Below, piece after piece: positions 9,901 through 18,360 of a stretch of 64,000 nt of DNA. The position numbers and the translations under genes are program-made. The notes beneath the pieces were generated by a model. That model was not told the origin of the DNA and did not search any database. It saw only the letters and a program-made list of their open reading frames with translations. Source of the DNA: CBDBKL01 sp965206675 (GTDB taxonomy: Bacteria > Bdellovibrionota > Bdellovibrionia > Bdellovibrionales > JAKFYE01). The stretch covers positions 186,001 through 250,000 of the forward strand of contig CBDBKL010000005.1 in assembly GCA_965206675.1 (NCBI GenBank), in the 5' to 3' direction. Numbering within the stretch: position 1 is the first letter of the stretch; each line of letters begins with the position of its first letter.

Positions 9901-10098
9901 TTTCAGCTACAACATTTAAATCAGTTTAAGGCGAAAAATAAAAATAGTGTCGAAGAAGAAATTCAAAATCTTAAGAGTGTTGCTCTTAAGGGAGGGAATG
10001 TTTTTTCAGCATTGATGTCTGCGGCGCAAGTGTGTTCATTGGGACAGATGTCCCAAGCTCTTTATGAGGTGGGCGGTCAATACAGGAGATCGTTGTAG
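6913..10098 (+). CDS. icmF: Fused isobutyryl-CoA mutase IcmF
   Basis: The enzyme interconverts isobutyryl-CoA and n-butyryl-CoA with adenosylcobalamin and carries its own GTPase chaperone. Domain order in the 1061 residues: an N-terminal B12-binding domain with DGHDVS (His supplies the cobalt ligand), a MeaB-like G domain with P-loop GTGGSGKSS near 196-204 and NKAD near residue 336, a charged linker with coiled-coil character, then the mutase TIM barrel. SMTINGPAP in the barrel is of the isobutyryl-CoA type rather than the methylmalonyl-CoA type. The GTG start overlaps the stop of the upstream hbd gene by four bases and has AAGGAG seven bases upstream. Other acyl-CoA mutases share this fusion, so the exact substrate is not certain. 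Confidence 0.92.
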   Translation: MKYPIRIVTAASLFDGHDVSINIIRRMLQDAGAEVIHLGHNRSAMDVVRAVIQEHAQGVCVSSYQGGHMDYFKYMKDLLVSYGRPEAKIYGGGGGVIVHSEKEELEAYGIDRIFHPDDGRRLGLEGMINEIIKGCDYDPLNHYDPDAFKSDDENMRWSREMGVVISALDLKQDIPKKANAYLKKSSKQTPVLGITGTGGSGKSSLIDELMHRFHLVFPNQKIGVICVDPSKRKTGGALLGDRIRMNVLSHSNFFMRSLASRESGKEISNTLPTILEDMKLRGFDLIIAETSGIGQSGSAITEIADLSLYVMTSEFGAQSQLEKIDMIDYADFIAINKADRRGSKDALRDVKKQWRRSHKLSEHPVFLTQASHFNDEGVNQLFFSICEKLKHPWKITEDQRAQLRSSAEQRIVPPERENYLSEIVNVVKKYKKETQELAAKVDQLEALEKTVEQLKIANGEKLISSLKETIPQEILEPLENWEQFEKLYKGDTLAYQVRQREVQQSLVTESLSGLRIPRISFPKLKGWADRLRFLRLENLPGRFPFTSGVFPLKRKEEEPRRQFAGEGTPERTNKRFHYLSKNDEAKRLSTAFDSVTLYGEDPDRRPDIYGKVGESGVSVCVLDDVKKLYEGFDLCDPKTSVSMTINGPAPIILAFYLNVAIDQQVKKKEKELQRSLKSDEFQECRKFALKNVRGTVQADILKEDQAQNTCIFSTDFALKLMGDVQSYFIQEDIRNFYTVSISGYHIAEAGANPISQLAFTLSNGFTYVEYYLARGMKIDDFAPHLSFFFSNGLDPEYSVIGRVARRIWAVAMRDLYGADERSQKLKYHIQTSGRSLHAQEIAFNDIRTTLQALIAIKDNCNSLHTNAYDEAITTPTEESVRRAMAIQMIINKEFGLAKNENVYQGSYFIEELTDLVEEAVLNEFMKLNERGGVLGAMETQYQRSRIQEDSMYYEHLKHTGKIPIVGVNSYVDPETLKDGYVPPVIEMARATREEKEFQLQHLNQFKAKNKNSVEEEIQNLKSVALKGGNVFSALMSAAQVCSLGQMSQALYEVGGQYRRSL

Positions 10099-10292
10099 AA
10101 ATTGTTTAGGTTTGAAGTATTTTATTGAGAGCGATACATAATTCAGTTTTACTTTGGATTGTTTAAAACTGGACTAACAAAGGTCCAGAGTGGTTAAAGA
10201 GGTGTTAAAACTTGCGCATTGCGTTTAGAGTATTCAAAAAATGATTTTATACTAAGTTGTCTAGTATTACTGTATCAGTTAGGGAGTTGGTT
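10099..10292. other. Intergenic region with hairpin before a three-gene cassette
   Basis: A perfect six-base stem CTGGAC/GTCCAG with an eight-base loop lies at 10169-10188. It has no T-run, so it may be an operator or a weak terminator between the icmF operon and the next cassette. Confidence 0.35.
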
Positions 10293-11024
10293 TTGGAATT
10301 TTTTATTGAAAAATTGCCTGTTAAGATTTCTCCATGTGCTATTCAAGAAGCTGTGGTTGAGTTTCGATTTGAATCAAAACTTCCTAGGGAGATCACTGTT
10401 GGAGTAATCTCTAATGAATTCAAAGATGACTACTTCAAAGTGGAAAGATTACCAGCTGTGGAATTACCTATGTTTATTCGATCTAATGATCCTAAATTTA
10501 AATTCTCTCCTGAGTTAAGATTAAAAAATCATGATTTTCAAGTTCAAGTGGGGCCACAAACGGTATCAGTTATTTGCCCAAAAGAATATAAAGGATGGTC
10601 AAAATATTTTGAAAGGATTAAAGGGGCATTTGGTAAGATTAGTAAGTTAGATATAGTTAGAAAGCCTGATCGAATAGGATTAAGATATATTGCTTTTTTT
10701 GAACAAGTAAATATATTTAAAAATATTAATGTTAAATTAGAGCTTGCAAGTAACTCTCTAGATGAAGAACAAAATATCTTGCGAAGTGAGTTTGACTATG
10801 AAGGTTTTAAATGTATTACTCAGATATACAACAAAGTATCAATTCAGGCTCAAGAGAAGAGATTGGGATCTAGTATTGATATTGATATAATTAAAAAAGA
10901 TGATGGGACTCTGTTGAGCAAATATGAGGATCATATTCAAAAAGCACATAAAATACAAAAAAAGATATTTTTTAGTTTGCTCAATAATGAATTTTTGCAA
11001 ACACTTAATCCGGAGTATGAATGA
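10293..11024 (+). CDS. TIGR04255-like family protein, first gene of a three-gene cassette
   Basis: I recognise this as probably TIGR04255, a sporadically distributed, functionally uncharacterised family of about 250 residues. Diagnostic features are the opening block in which an Ala-Val-Val-Glu-Phe-Arg-Phe segment follows a Pro-Cys, and the later RIGLRYI element. The frame is open from a TTG at 10257, but the TTG at 10293 has AGGGAG six bases upstream and gives a product starting near the family's first conserved strand. No catalytic triad is obvious. The stop overlaps the ATG of the next gene (ATGA), so the two are translationally coupled. The segment looks AT-richer than its flanks, which would fit acquisition by transfer; this was judged by eye. 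Confidence 0.65.
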   Translation: MEFFIEKLPVKISPCAIQEAVVEFRFESKLPREITVGVISNEFKDDYFKVERLPAVELPMFIRSNDPKFKFSPELRLKNHDFQVQVGPQTVSVICPKEYKGWSKYFERIKGAFGKISKLDIVRKPDRIGLRYIAFFEQVNIFKNINVKLELASNSLDEEQNILRSEFDYEGFKCITQIYNKVSIQAQEKRLGSSIDIDIIKKDDGTLLSKYEDHIQKAHKIQKKIFFSLLNNEFLQTLNPEYE

Positions 11025-11359
11025 TGAATGGTGCTTTAAAGCTTTCTTGTGAGCCATCTCTCTTCTCTTCGACAAATAAAAGTGAAGTTCGCTCCATAGA
11101 TCAGATTCCTCCGATATACGAGGGAAAGTGGGAAGGTGTCCTTGATAATGAGTACAATACAGGTTACGCAAAACAGGTTTCAAATATGATTTGCGTTGAA
11201 AGTGTGCATAGTACTAATCGTATGAGACATATACCAGACGAAACTAAAGCTTATTATACTATCAGTTCCTTTGCATCTCACCTATTACAAGAACAAGAAT
11301 TTTTATCTGTAGAACTAGAGTCGACATTTAAAAAAAGATTTTGGGATATTCTTGCTTAA
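11021..11359 (+). CDS. Small uncharacterised protein, second gene of the cassette
   Basis: The 112-residue product begins with an ATG overlapping the previous stop by four bases, and its own stop overlaps the next ATG in a TAATG. Such overlaps on both sides indicate obligate co-expression. There is no signal peptide or membrane segment, and no motif is recognised. The C-terminal half is predicted to be helical (an LLQEQEF stretch and a Lys/Arg-rich end). A role as adaptor or antitoxin-like partner is conceivable from its size and position, but that is inference only. Confidence 0.6.
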   Translation: MMNGALKLSCEPSLFSSTNKSEVRSIDQIPPIYEGKWEGVLDNEYNTGYAKQVSNMICVESVHSTNRMRHIPDETKAYYTISSFASHLLQEQEFLSVELESTFKKRFWDILA

Positions 11360-11979
11360 TGTCGAACTTTGATATTTTTAATGATTTAAAAATTTTTCTT
11401 CCTAAATATTTGTCAGAAAAACAGTCAGAACAGCTATTTAATGAACTAAAAAGTTTTCCTGATAATATAAATAAAAGATTTTATTCTCAAGTTTTTAAAA
11501 AACAATCTGTACTTTTTCAGGGAGATGGGTTTGGAGAAGTTCCAATTGCAGACTATATGTCTCGTACATTTAAGCAAGCAAAAGGTTTTCTTTTAAGTAA
11601 CTCATGTGATGCTTCGCCTGATAATGAACGTATTTATAATACATATTTATCCTTTGCTCCAATATTTGATTTGATGAAATGGGAAAAGGTTTTAGTCGAA
11701 GAAGGGCATAAAGAAGAATCTGTAGCAAACCAAATTCAAGCGATTAAAGAACAGAAAGTAACCCCTTTCTTTTTTTTACCTAAAACGAATGGGCTTAATA
11801 ATGATTGTTTTGCTCGTTTTGATTGTGTTTTTAGTATAGAGTCTTCAGAAGAATTTAGTGAGAAGTTGTTTAAGGGAAAAATTTTTACTTTAAGTAACTA
11901 TGGATTCTATATGCTATTGCTTAAAATTTCAATTCACTTTACACGGGTTCAAGAGAAAGTCGATAGAGATCAAGAATAA
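11359..11979 (+). CDS. Uncharacterised protein with LSNSCD motif, third gene of the cassette
   Basis: The ATG at 11359 overlaps the previous stop and gives 206 residues; the longer reading from 11341 is less likely. There is no signal or membrane segment. The most distinctive part is LLSNSCDASPDN near residues 81-92, followed by a hydrophobic APIFDL strand, and later FFFLPK and CFARFDCVFSI. I have a loose memory of uncharacterised proteins with a similar (L/I)SN(S/T)CD signature, but cannot name the family. The Cys and Asp of that motif could be a metal or active site. Position as last gene of a tight three-gene cassette suggests a defence or stress module; this is inference. Confidence 0.6.
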   Translation: MSNFDIFNDLKIFLPKYLSEKQSEQLFNELKSFPDNINKRFYSQVFKKQSVLFQGDGFGEVPIADYMSRTFKQAKGFLLSNSCDASPDNERIYNTYLSFAPIFDLMKWEKVLVEEGHKEESVANQIQAIKEQKVTPFFFLPKTNGLNNDCFARFDCVFSIESSEEFSEKLFKGKIFTLSNYGFYMLLLKISIHFTRVQEKVDRDQE

Positions 11980-12088
11980 GTAAAACGACATTTTGATATT
12001 ACATTTAAAGCATAAATTTGTAGCAAAATGAGAAGTTAATGAGGTATTTCCCTTTTTTTAATTCTTGGTTCATATCTCTGCTTTGACT

Positions 12089-13462
12089 TTAAAAACCTTC
12101 AAGTTCTTCTTTAAATTCCCTTTCAAATTCCCTATTAAGTGGTCCTAATTCCTTGGGTTTTTTGGGAGCCTTTTTCTTTCTCGTGGTAAAGTCTTCAACT
12201 TTATCAATAGCCTTTTTCACATTGGTTTTAATTTGGTTGCCAAACTCAATAATGTTTGTGGAAGAACTCCCCAGAGACTTATCTTGAATCAGTGCCTTAG
12301 GTAATCCCACTTCATTCATGTGTAAAATATTGGGAAATAATCCCGCATAATCTCTATTGTCTTTTTCTTTAGACCAGCCTATTACTCTTAAAGCCTTATC
12401 AAAATCTAATCCTATACTAAAAGAATAGTTTTTATAATTTCGGGCGAAATCTATACCTATATCAATAACAAAAATCCATGGATGAATCTCTGTGGCTACA
12501 GTTTTATGAAGTCGCCTTCGACCTTTAAATGTTCTTAAATCTTCAAGATAAAATCCTAGGCTAGCATCAATTTCAAAATCTTTGTACTCTACCAGTCTGT
12601 AATAGGCACCTATTCGGGGTTGAAAACTGAACTGCTCTCCAACAGTGAGTCTTTCGTCAGAGAGTAGGGCAATATTTTTTGTCTCCCCAATAAAGAGAAG
12701 ATCTGTAGACACTTTGAAGAAGCGATTGGGTACATGAGATACTCCCAAACCAATTTGTAAAGGGCTTTTAACAGCAGTGTTAAAGAAACCTGGAATGTAA
12801 TTGGCACCAGGAGGATTGGAAGTTCTTTTATAAGTAACAGGAAGTACAAGGCTTGTTCCAATAAGCCAGCGTTTCGGTAATTGAAGAAGTGAACCAAAAA
12901 CCATCGTTGATCCAAATGTTGATTTTGAAAGAGGAGGTCTTTCCGAAAGAGGTGTAATCTGGCGTTTAGCCCATCCGAACCTGTAGCCTGCTCCAAAAGC
13001 GAGTCGTCCATCCCAAAAATGTACACCTGTTGAGAGTTGAATTTGTGAAACATGCAATTGTAAATTTACACGTTCACCATTGTTTAGAATATAATTTCCT
13101 GCTTCTTTTTGGGGAGAAAACGAGCTTAAGCTAAAACCCCAAGGGGGAAGAGGGCCACCAATAGTAATGAGAGTACTTTTGAGAGGCTCAGATATGTTTT
13201 GGAATTCTTGATCTTGAATACTATTTCTCGTGAGTTGCATAGAAGAGGTGGGGAGAGTCATAGCCAAACCAGCCGGATTATCTAGCGAAGAGAGAAGGCT
13301 GCTTGCCAATCCAATATTCAATCCTGGCATGTTTGTCGTTGAGAGGTTTCCGCGAAAGGATGTGGACCACCCAGAATAACCCTTTGTGCGCACTTCGTAA
13401 GGTAGTGGCTCTGCAGAATGAGAGAAATAGGGGATAATGCTTAAAATAAGAGCAAACAACAT
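12089..13462 (-). CDS. Outer-membrane beta-barrel protein, FadL/conjugal-transfer-type fold
   Basis: The ATG at 13462 starts a 457-residue protein with a signal peptide of about 16 residues. An early LDNPAGLA element, typical of FadL/OmpP1-like and related barrels in which NPAGLA precedes the first strand, is followed by regular amphipathic strands to about residue 380. The last 70 residues are different: Lys/Glu-rich and probably helical, and thus an unusual periplasmic tail for a barrel. It is monocistronic and convergent with the three-gene cassette. A hydrophobic-substrate transporter is the most likely role, inferred from fold alone. Confidence 0.6.
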   Translation of the reverse strand: MLFALILSIIPYFSHSAEPLPYEVRTKGYSGWSTSFRGNLSTTNMPGLNIGLASSLLSSLDNPAGLAMTLPTSSMQLTRNSIQDQEFQNISEPLKSTLITIGGPLPPWGFSLSSFSPQKEAGNYILNNGERVNLQLHVSQIQLSTGVHFWDGRLAFGAGYRFGWAKRQITPLSERPPLSKSTFGSTMVFGSLLQLPKRWLIGTSLVLPVTYKRTSNPPGANYIPGFFNTAVKSPLQIGLGVSHVPNRFFKVSTDLLFIGETKNIALLSDERLTVGEQFSFQPRIGAYYRLVEYKDFEIDASLGFYLEDLRTFKGRRRLHKTVATEIHPWIFVIDIGIDFARNYKNYSFSIGLDFDKALRVIGWSKEKDNRDYAGLFPNILHMNEVGLPKALIQDKSLGSSSTNIIEFGNQIKTNVKKAIDKVEDFTTRKKKAPKKPKELGPLNREFEREFKEELEGF

Positions 13463-13707
13463 CTATGGAATCTCCTTTTGTTAGGGTTTATTTTAGTGAT
13501 TTAGGATTCATTGTCTAGTCGAGTGTATTATAGAAGTTGTTATTTGAAGACGACGACGAGTTGTAATCCTTAAGAGTCATTTTAGAATTTTAAAAGAACG
13601 TTTTATAGGAGAGAGGTCGAGGTGCTAACGCAATATATAATGAGTTTCTGAAAATGTTTCCTTTCTTTAAACTGTCCCTTTAAAAAGACAGAACAGGTGA
13701 ATGACTT
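13463..13707. promoter_or_regulatory. Divergent promoter region of the nqr operon
   Basis: A TATAAT hexamer at 13636-13641 lies about 70 bases before nqrA; I see no convincing -35 box at the right spacing. A small hairpin CTGTC/GACAG follows at about 13672-13691, just upstream of the nqrA ribosome site. The opposite-strand barrel gene starts at the left edge of the region. Confidence 0.35.
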
Positions 13708-15054
13708 ATGGTGCGTATTCGAAAAGGCTTAAATTTACCTATAACAGGTTCTCCCAATCTTTCACGGGAGACATCTATAGACACTCAAAGAGTGGCTGTG
13801 GTTGGCGTAGACCATGTGGGAATGAAGCCAACAATGAAGGTGAAAGAAGGTGACACAGTTATAAAGGGTCAACCTCTTTTTGAAGATAAAAAAAATGAGG
13901 GGATTGTTTATACAGCTCCAGCATCGGGAACAGTTGAAGAGATCAATAGAGGAGATAAACGCCTTTTTTTATCGGTTGTCATTTCTGTACATGGGAGTCC
14001 ACAAAAAACTTTTACGAAATATTCAGGGAAAGATTTTAAAGACCTAGGAAGAGAAAAGGTTAAGGATTTACTCATAGAGTCTGGAGAATGGGTGGCTCTT
14101 AGAACCCGCCCCTTTAGTTGTACTCCTAAACCAGATCAAGTTCCAAATTCTATTTTTATTACAGCAATGGATTCCAATCCACTGGCTTTAAATCCACAAA
14201 CTATCATAAATAAAAACAAAAGAGCATTTGAAGATGGTGTGGATATTATTTCAAATTTAACAGAGGGAAAGGTTTTTATTTGCCAGGGCGTAGATGGACA
14301 AAATTTCTCAACATCAAATCCTAAGGTTTCTAATCAAAATTTTAAAGGTCCGCATCCTTCGGGACTCGTGGGTACACATATTCACTTCTTAGACCCCGTA
14401 CATAGAAATAAGACAGTGTGGCATATCGGTTATCAAGATATCATAGCCATTGGAGAACTTTTTCATTCAGGACATTTGTTTACGGAGCGGTATGTGTCTT
14501 TGGGAGGCCCTATGGTCAAAGACCCCCATGTCATTAAAACGCATGTGGGGGCTGATCTTTCAGAACTGACAAGTCGGTTCCTAAAAGAAGGGGAGTCGCG
14601 AATCGTTTCTGGAAGTGTTCTGTCGGGAAGAAAAGCCAATAAAGGCCCTTTAGGTTTTCTGGGTCGATATCATTGTCAAGTTTCTGTTCTTAAGGAGGGT
14701 AGAGAGAGGGAATTTTTAGGTTGGCATATGCCGGGATTTAATAAGTTTTCAATTCGCAATGTCTTTGCTTTAAACTTTCTGCCAAAGAAAAAAATAGATT
14801 TTACAACAAACACAAATGGTAGCCCTAGAGGGATGATTCCCATTGGGATGTTTGAAGATGTTATGCCTTTAGATATTCAACCTACATTTTTATTGAGAAG
14901 TCTTTTGATAAAAGATACAGAGCAGGCTCAAGATCTGGGCATTTTGGAATTAGATGAAGAGGATTTAGGTCTGTGTACATTCGTCTGTCCGGGAAAATCA
15001 GAATATGGCTCTTTGTTGCGTGATCTTCTGAATCAAATAGAAAGAGATGGTTAA
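13708..15054 (+). CDS. nqrA: Na+-translocating NADH:quinone reductase subunit A
   Basis: NqrA is the peripheral, quinone-associated subunit of the sodium-pumping NADH dehydrogenase at the inner membrane. The 448-residue length matches the family. The N-terminal lipoyl-like fold (MKPTMKVKEGDTV and APASGTVEEI) and the later GGPMVKDPHVI block are family hallmarks. It is first of six genes in the order A-B-C-D-E-F, as in other NQR operons, and overlaps nqrB by eight bases. The operon would export Na+ while oxidising NADH with ubiquinone. Confidence 0.95.
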   Translation: MVRIRKGLNLPITGSPNLSRETSIDTQRVAVVGVDHVGMKPTMKVKEGDTVIKGQPLFEDKKNEGIVYTAPASGTVEEINRGDKRLFLSVVISVHGSPQKTFTKYSGKDFKDLGREKVKDLLIESGEWVALRTRPFSCTPKPDQVPNSIFITAMDSNPLALNPQTIINKNKRAFEDGVDIISNLTEGKVFICQGVDGQNFSTSNPKVSNQNFKGPHPSGLVGTHIHFLDPVHRNKTVWHIGYQDIIAIGELFHSGHLFTERYVSLGGPMVKDPHVIKTHVGADLSELTSRFLKEGESRIVSGSVLSGRKANKGPLGFLGRYHCQVSVLKEGREREFLGWHMPGFNKFSIRNVFALNFLPKKKIDFTTNTNGSPRGMIPIGMFEDVMPLDIQPTFLLRSLLIKDTEQAQDLGILELDEEDLGLCTFVCPGKSEYGSLLRDLLNQIERDG

Positions 15055-16264
15055 TGTGAAACCTTTAAGGCATTTATTAGATAAGGCAGAACCTCTTTTT
15101 ACTAAAGGAGGAAAACTTGAAAGGTGGTACCCTCTCTATGAGGCCATAGATACATTTCTCTATACCCCCAGTACGGTGACACATTCTGCATCTCATGTGC
15201 GAGATGCCTTAGATCAAAAACGTCTTATGATAACAGTTGTTATGGCTCTGACCCCCTGTATCCTTATGGCATTTTATAACACGGGTTTACAGGCTAACTT
15301 GGCATTACAAGGTCTTGGTCTTGAAGCGACGACGGGCTGGAGAGCTGAAGTCTTGGGTTTATTGGGTTTAGGATATGACCCTGCAAATATAATAGCTAAC
15401 TTTGTTCATGGAGGACTTTATTTTATCCCTATCTTCTTGGTTGCAAATATTGTTGGAGGATTATGTGAACTTGTATTTGCTATTGTTCGTAAACATGAGA
15501 TCAACGAAGGATTTTTGGTCACGGGTATGCTTTTTCCTTTAACCTTGCCTCCCACCCTTCCTCTTTGGCAAGTGGCTGTGGGTATTATTTTTGGTGTTGT
15601 CATTGGAAAGGAAATTTTTGGTGGAACAAGTAAGAACTTTCTCAATGTGGCTTTGACAGCAAGAGCGTTTCTTTATTTTGCCTACCCCTCTGAAATTTCT
15701 GGAAATGCCGTGTGGACAGCCGTAGATGGGTATACCGGGGCCACAGCATTAGCTCTTGGTGCAGAGTCGGGAATGGAGGCTGTTCAAAAAGCCTTTACAT
15801 GGCAAGATGCTTTTTTGGGATTTATTCCTGGTTCTATGGGGGAGACATCAACTTTAGCCTGCCTGTTCGGGGCCTTTGTTCTTATTGTTTCTAAAATTGG
15901 ATCATGGAGAATTATGTTGAGTTGTTCTTTGGGATCCTATTTGACGGCTCTGCTTTTTTATTCTGTAGGAAGTGCCACCAATCCCATGTTTGAAATGTCC
16001 CCTGTTTGGCATTTTCTTGTTGGAGGCCTGTCCTTTGGTATTGTTTTTATGGCGACTGACCCTGTCTCTGCCGCAATGACAGCGACTGGAAAATATATTT
16101 ATGGTTTTTTAATTGGATTGATGGCTATTTTTATTCGTGTTCTTAACCCTGGTTTTCCTGAGGGTATTATGCTGGCCATACTTTTTGGTAATATATTTGC
16201 TCCTTTGATTGATTACTACGTTGTGTCTGCGAATATAAGAAGGAGGAGGCTGAGAAGTGTTTAA
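15047..16264 (+). CDS. nqrB: Na+-translocating NADH:quinone reductase subunit B
   Basis: NqrB is the large membrane subunit that carries covalently bound FMN and riboflavin. About ten hydrophobic segments are visible after a soluble N-terminal stretch of about 55 residues. The flavin attachment motif YTGAT is present, with Thr233 as the expected FMN-bearing residue. The ATG at 15047 overlaps the nqrA stop; a GTG at 15056 is an alternative start and has better ribosome-site spacing. The attachment is made by ApbE, which is encoded further along in this window. Confidence 0.95.
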   Translation: MVNVKPLRHLLDKAEPLFTKGGKLERWYPLYEAIDTFLYTPSTVTHSASHVRDALDQKRLMITVVMALTPCILMAFYNTGLQANLALQGLGLEATTGWRAEVLGLLGLGYDPANIIANFVHGGLYFIPIFLVANIVGGLCELVFAIVRKHEINEGFLVTGMLFPLTLPPTLPLWQVAVGIIFGVVIGKEIFGGTSKNFLNVALTARAFLYFAYPSEISGNAVWTAVDGYTGATALALGAESGMEAVQKAFTWQDAFLGFIPGSMGETSTLACLFGAFVLIVSKIGSWRIMLSCSLGSYLTALLFYSVGSATNPMFEMSPVWHFLVGGLSFGIVFMATDPVSAAMTATGKYIYGFLIGLMAIFIRVLNPGFPEGIMLAILFGNIFAPLIDYYVVSANIRRRRLRSV

Positions 16265-17051
16265 TAGTGCTTTTCAAAAAACACTCTTTGTGGCGGCATC
16301 GCTTTGTTTGGTGTGCTCCATTTTTGTATCCTCTGCGGCTGTGTTTCTCAGACCAAAACAAGTGGAAAATAAATTAAAAGATAAACAGAAAAATATTTTA
16401 GAAGCGGCAGGTCTTCCCATTGATAACATTGAAGAGTCTTTTTCAAAAATTGAATCTGTTGTTATAGAATTGGAGACAGGAGAAATCAGAGAAGATATGG
16501 ATGCCAGTACATTCGATCAAAGAAAAGCCGCTAAAGAGCCTACAACTCAACGTCTTCTATCCAGAGAGGAAGGTTTCGGTGGGATAAAGCAAATTTCTAA
16601 GTTTGCCCCCGTGTATTTATTAAAGAATGATAATAAAGAATTGGTAAAGTTAGTTCTACCTATTAAAGGTAAAGGATTATGGTCAACACTATATGGTTTT
16701 ATAAGCCTTAGTTCTGATTTAAACACTGTAGAGGGCATTGCTTTTTATGAACATGGAGAAACTCCTGGTTTAGGTGGAGAGGTTGATAATACAAAGTGGA
16801 AATCCAGTTGGGTGGGGAAAGAGCTTTTTTCTGAAGGCAAAGTCGCCCTCAAAGTCCTTAAAGGTAGAGTTGTAGAGGGAAATCCCTTGGAAAAGTATCA
16901 AATTGATGGATTGTCTGGAGCAACCATTACTTCGCAAGGAGTTAGTTATACGATTCAGTTCTGGTTGGGAGAAAATGGATTTGGACCTTATTTGAAAAAA
17001 CTAAGAAGTGCTGCGGTTGAGCAGGGAGGAAGTACCAATGGCGAGAGTTAG
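16257..17051 (+). CDS. nqrC: Na+-translocating NADH:quinone reductase subunit C
   Basis: NqrC is anchored by one N-terminal membrane segment (about residues 8-31) and has a periplasmic FMN-binding domain. The flavinylation motif SGATIT is intact, with Thr223 as the expected attachment residue. The GTG start overlaps the nqrB stop by eight bases. The 264-residue length is standard. It works between NqrB and NqrF in the electron path of the pump. Confidence 0.95.
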   Translation: MFNSAFQKTLFVAASLCLVCSIFVSSAAVFLRPKQVENKLKDKQKNILEAAGLPIDNIEESFSKIESVVIELETGEIREDMDASTFDQRKAAKEPTTQRLLSREEGFGGIKQISKFAPVYLLKNDNKELVKLVLPIKGKGLWSTLYGFISLSSDLNTVEGIAFYEHGETPGLGGEVDNTKWKSSWVGKELFSEGKVALKVLKGRVVEGNPLEKYQIDGLSGATITSQGVSYTIQFWLGENGFGPYLKKLRSAAVEQGGSTNGES

Positions 17052-17661
17052 AAAAGCACTTTTTGATCCTATCTTTAATAATAATCCAATTGCTCTACAG
17101 ATCTTGGGTATTTGCTCTGCTCTAGCTGTCACAACAAAGATGGAAACAGTAATTGTTATGTGTTTAGCTGTTATATTTGTAATCTCTTTTTCTAATGCAT
17201 CTGTAAGCCTTATACGAAATCATATACCTTCCAGCATTCGTATTATTGTTCAGATGACTATTATTGCATCTTTAGTCATCCTTGTGGATCAAGTGTTAAA
17301 AGCCTATGCCTTTGAGATTTCAAAACAGTTGTCTGTTTTTGTGGGACTTATCATTACAAATTGTATTGTTATGGGAAGGGCAGAAGCCTATGCTATGAAA
17401 AACTCTGTTGGTATGAGCTTCCTTGATGGTTTTGGAAATGGGCTCGGTTATAGTATTATTCTTATATTTGTCGGTATATTTAGAGAGTTATTTGGAAGTG
17501 GAAGTTTGTTTGGTGTACAAATCCTTCCGCTTTTAAACGATGGAGGATGGTATAGCAGTAATGGTATGATGTTATTATCTCCCAGTGCCTTTTTCTTAAT
17601 TGGTATATTTATTTGGATATTGAGAACGTTTAAACCAGAACAAGTGGAAAAAGAAGGATAA
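17038..17661 (+). CDS. nqrD: Na+-translocating NADH:quinone reductase subunit D
   Basis: This is a membrane subunit with six hydrophobic segments. With NqrE it forms the inverted-topology pair that holds an intramembrane iron centre. The ATG at 17038 lies inside the nqrC end and follows GCAGGGAGG, an excellent ribosome site; the open frame extends upstream to 17008 but that start is not needed. Family hallmarks are CIVMGRAEA and the NG-LGYS stretch. The 207-residue length is standard. Confidence 0.94.
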   Translation: MARVRKALFDPIFNNNPIALQILGICSALAVTTKMETVIVMCLAVIFVISFSNASVSLIRNHIPSSIRIIVQMTIIASLVILVDQVLKAYAFEISKQLSVFVGLIITNCIVMGRAEAYAMKNSVGMSFLDGFGNGLGYSIILIFVGIFRELFGSGSLFGVQILPLLNDGGWYSSNGMMLLSPSAFFLIGIFIWILRTFKPEQVEKEG

Positions 17662-17664
17662 GGC

Positions 17665-18273
17665 ATGGAATACTATCTGAGTTTATTTATAAAATCTGTT
17701 TTTGTAGAAAATATGGCTCTATCTTTCTTTTTAGGTATGTGTACGTTTTTAGCTGTTTCTAAAAACGTTTCAACATCAACAGGGCTTGGTATTGCAGTGA
17801 TCGTGGTTCAAACAATTACTGTGCCTGTCAATAACATCATTTATCAGAAAATTTTAAAAGAAAATGCATTAGGGTGGATGGGGATAGAGGGAGTGGATCT
17901 CTCTTTTCTTGGTTTAATCTGCTATATAGGAGTTATTGCTGCTTTAATACAGATTTTAGAAATGGCTTTAGATAAGTTTGTACCCTCTCTTTATAATGCA
18001 CTTGGAATTTTCTTACCTCTCATTACAGTGAACTGTGCTATTTTAGGTGGATCGTTATTTATGGTAGAGAGGGATTATGATTTTACAGAAAGTGTTGTGT
18101 TTGGGTTTGGAAGCGGAGTGGGTTGGGCACTTGCTATTATGGCCTTGGCAGGAATTAGAGAGAAGTTGAAGTACAGCGATATCCCCGATGGTTTAAAGGG
18201 GTTGGGCTCCGTGTTTATTATTGTTGGACTTATGTCATTAGCTTTTATGAGTTTTTCGGGTGTACAGTTGTAA
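17665..18273 (+). CDS. nqrE: Na+-translocating NADH:quinone reductase subunit E
   Basis: This six-helix membrane subunit is a homologue of NqrD in opposite topology. It carries the NCAILGG element around residue 113 and an early LGMCTFLAVSK, both typical. It starts three bases after the nqrD stop with a GAAGGATAAGG ribosome site. About 87 bases separate its stop from nqrF, the largest gap within the operon; no terminator is evident there. Confidence 0.95.
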   Translation: MEYYLSLFIKSVFVENMALSFFLGMCTFLAVSKNVSTSTGLGIAVIVVQTITVPVNNIIYQKILKENALGWMGIEGVDLSFLGLICYIGVIAALIQILEMALDKFVPSLYNALGIFLPLITVNCAILGGSLFMVERDYDFTESVVFGFGSGVGWALAIMALAGIREKLKYSDIPDGLKGLGSVFIIVGLMSLAFMSFSGVQL

Positions 18274-18360
18274 AAGATAGTAAGATAAAGAGGGGAATTT
18301 CTTGTTATTTCCATTATGAAAGATTATTTTTCATGGATTTAAATAGAAAAGGGACGAAAA

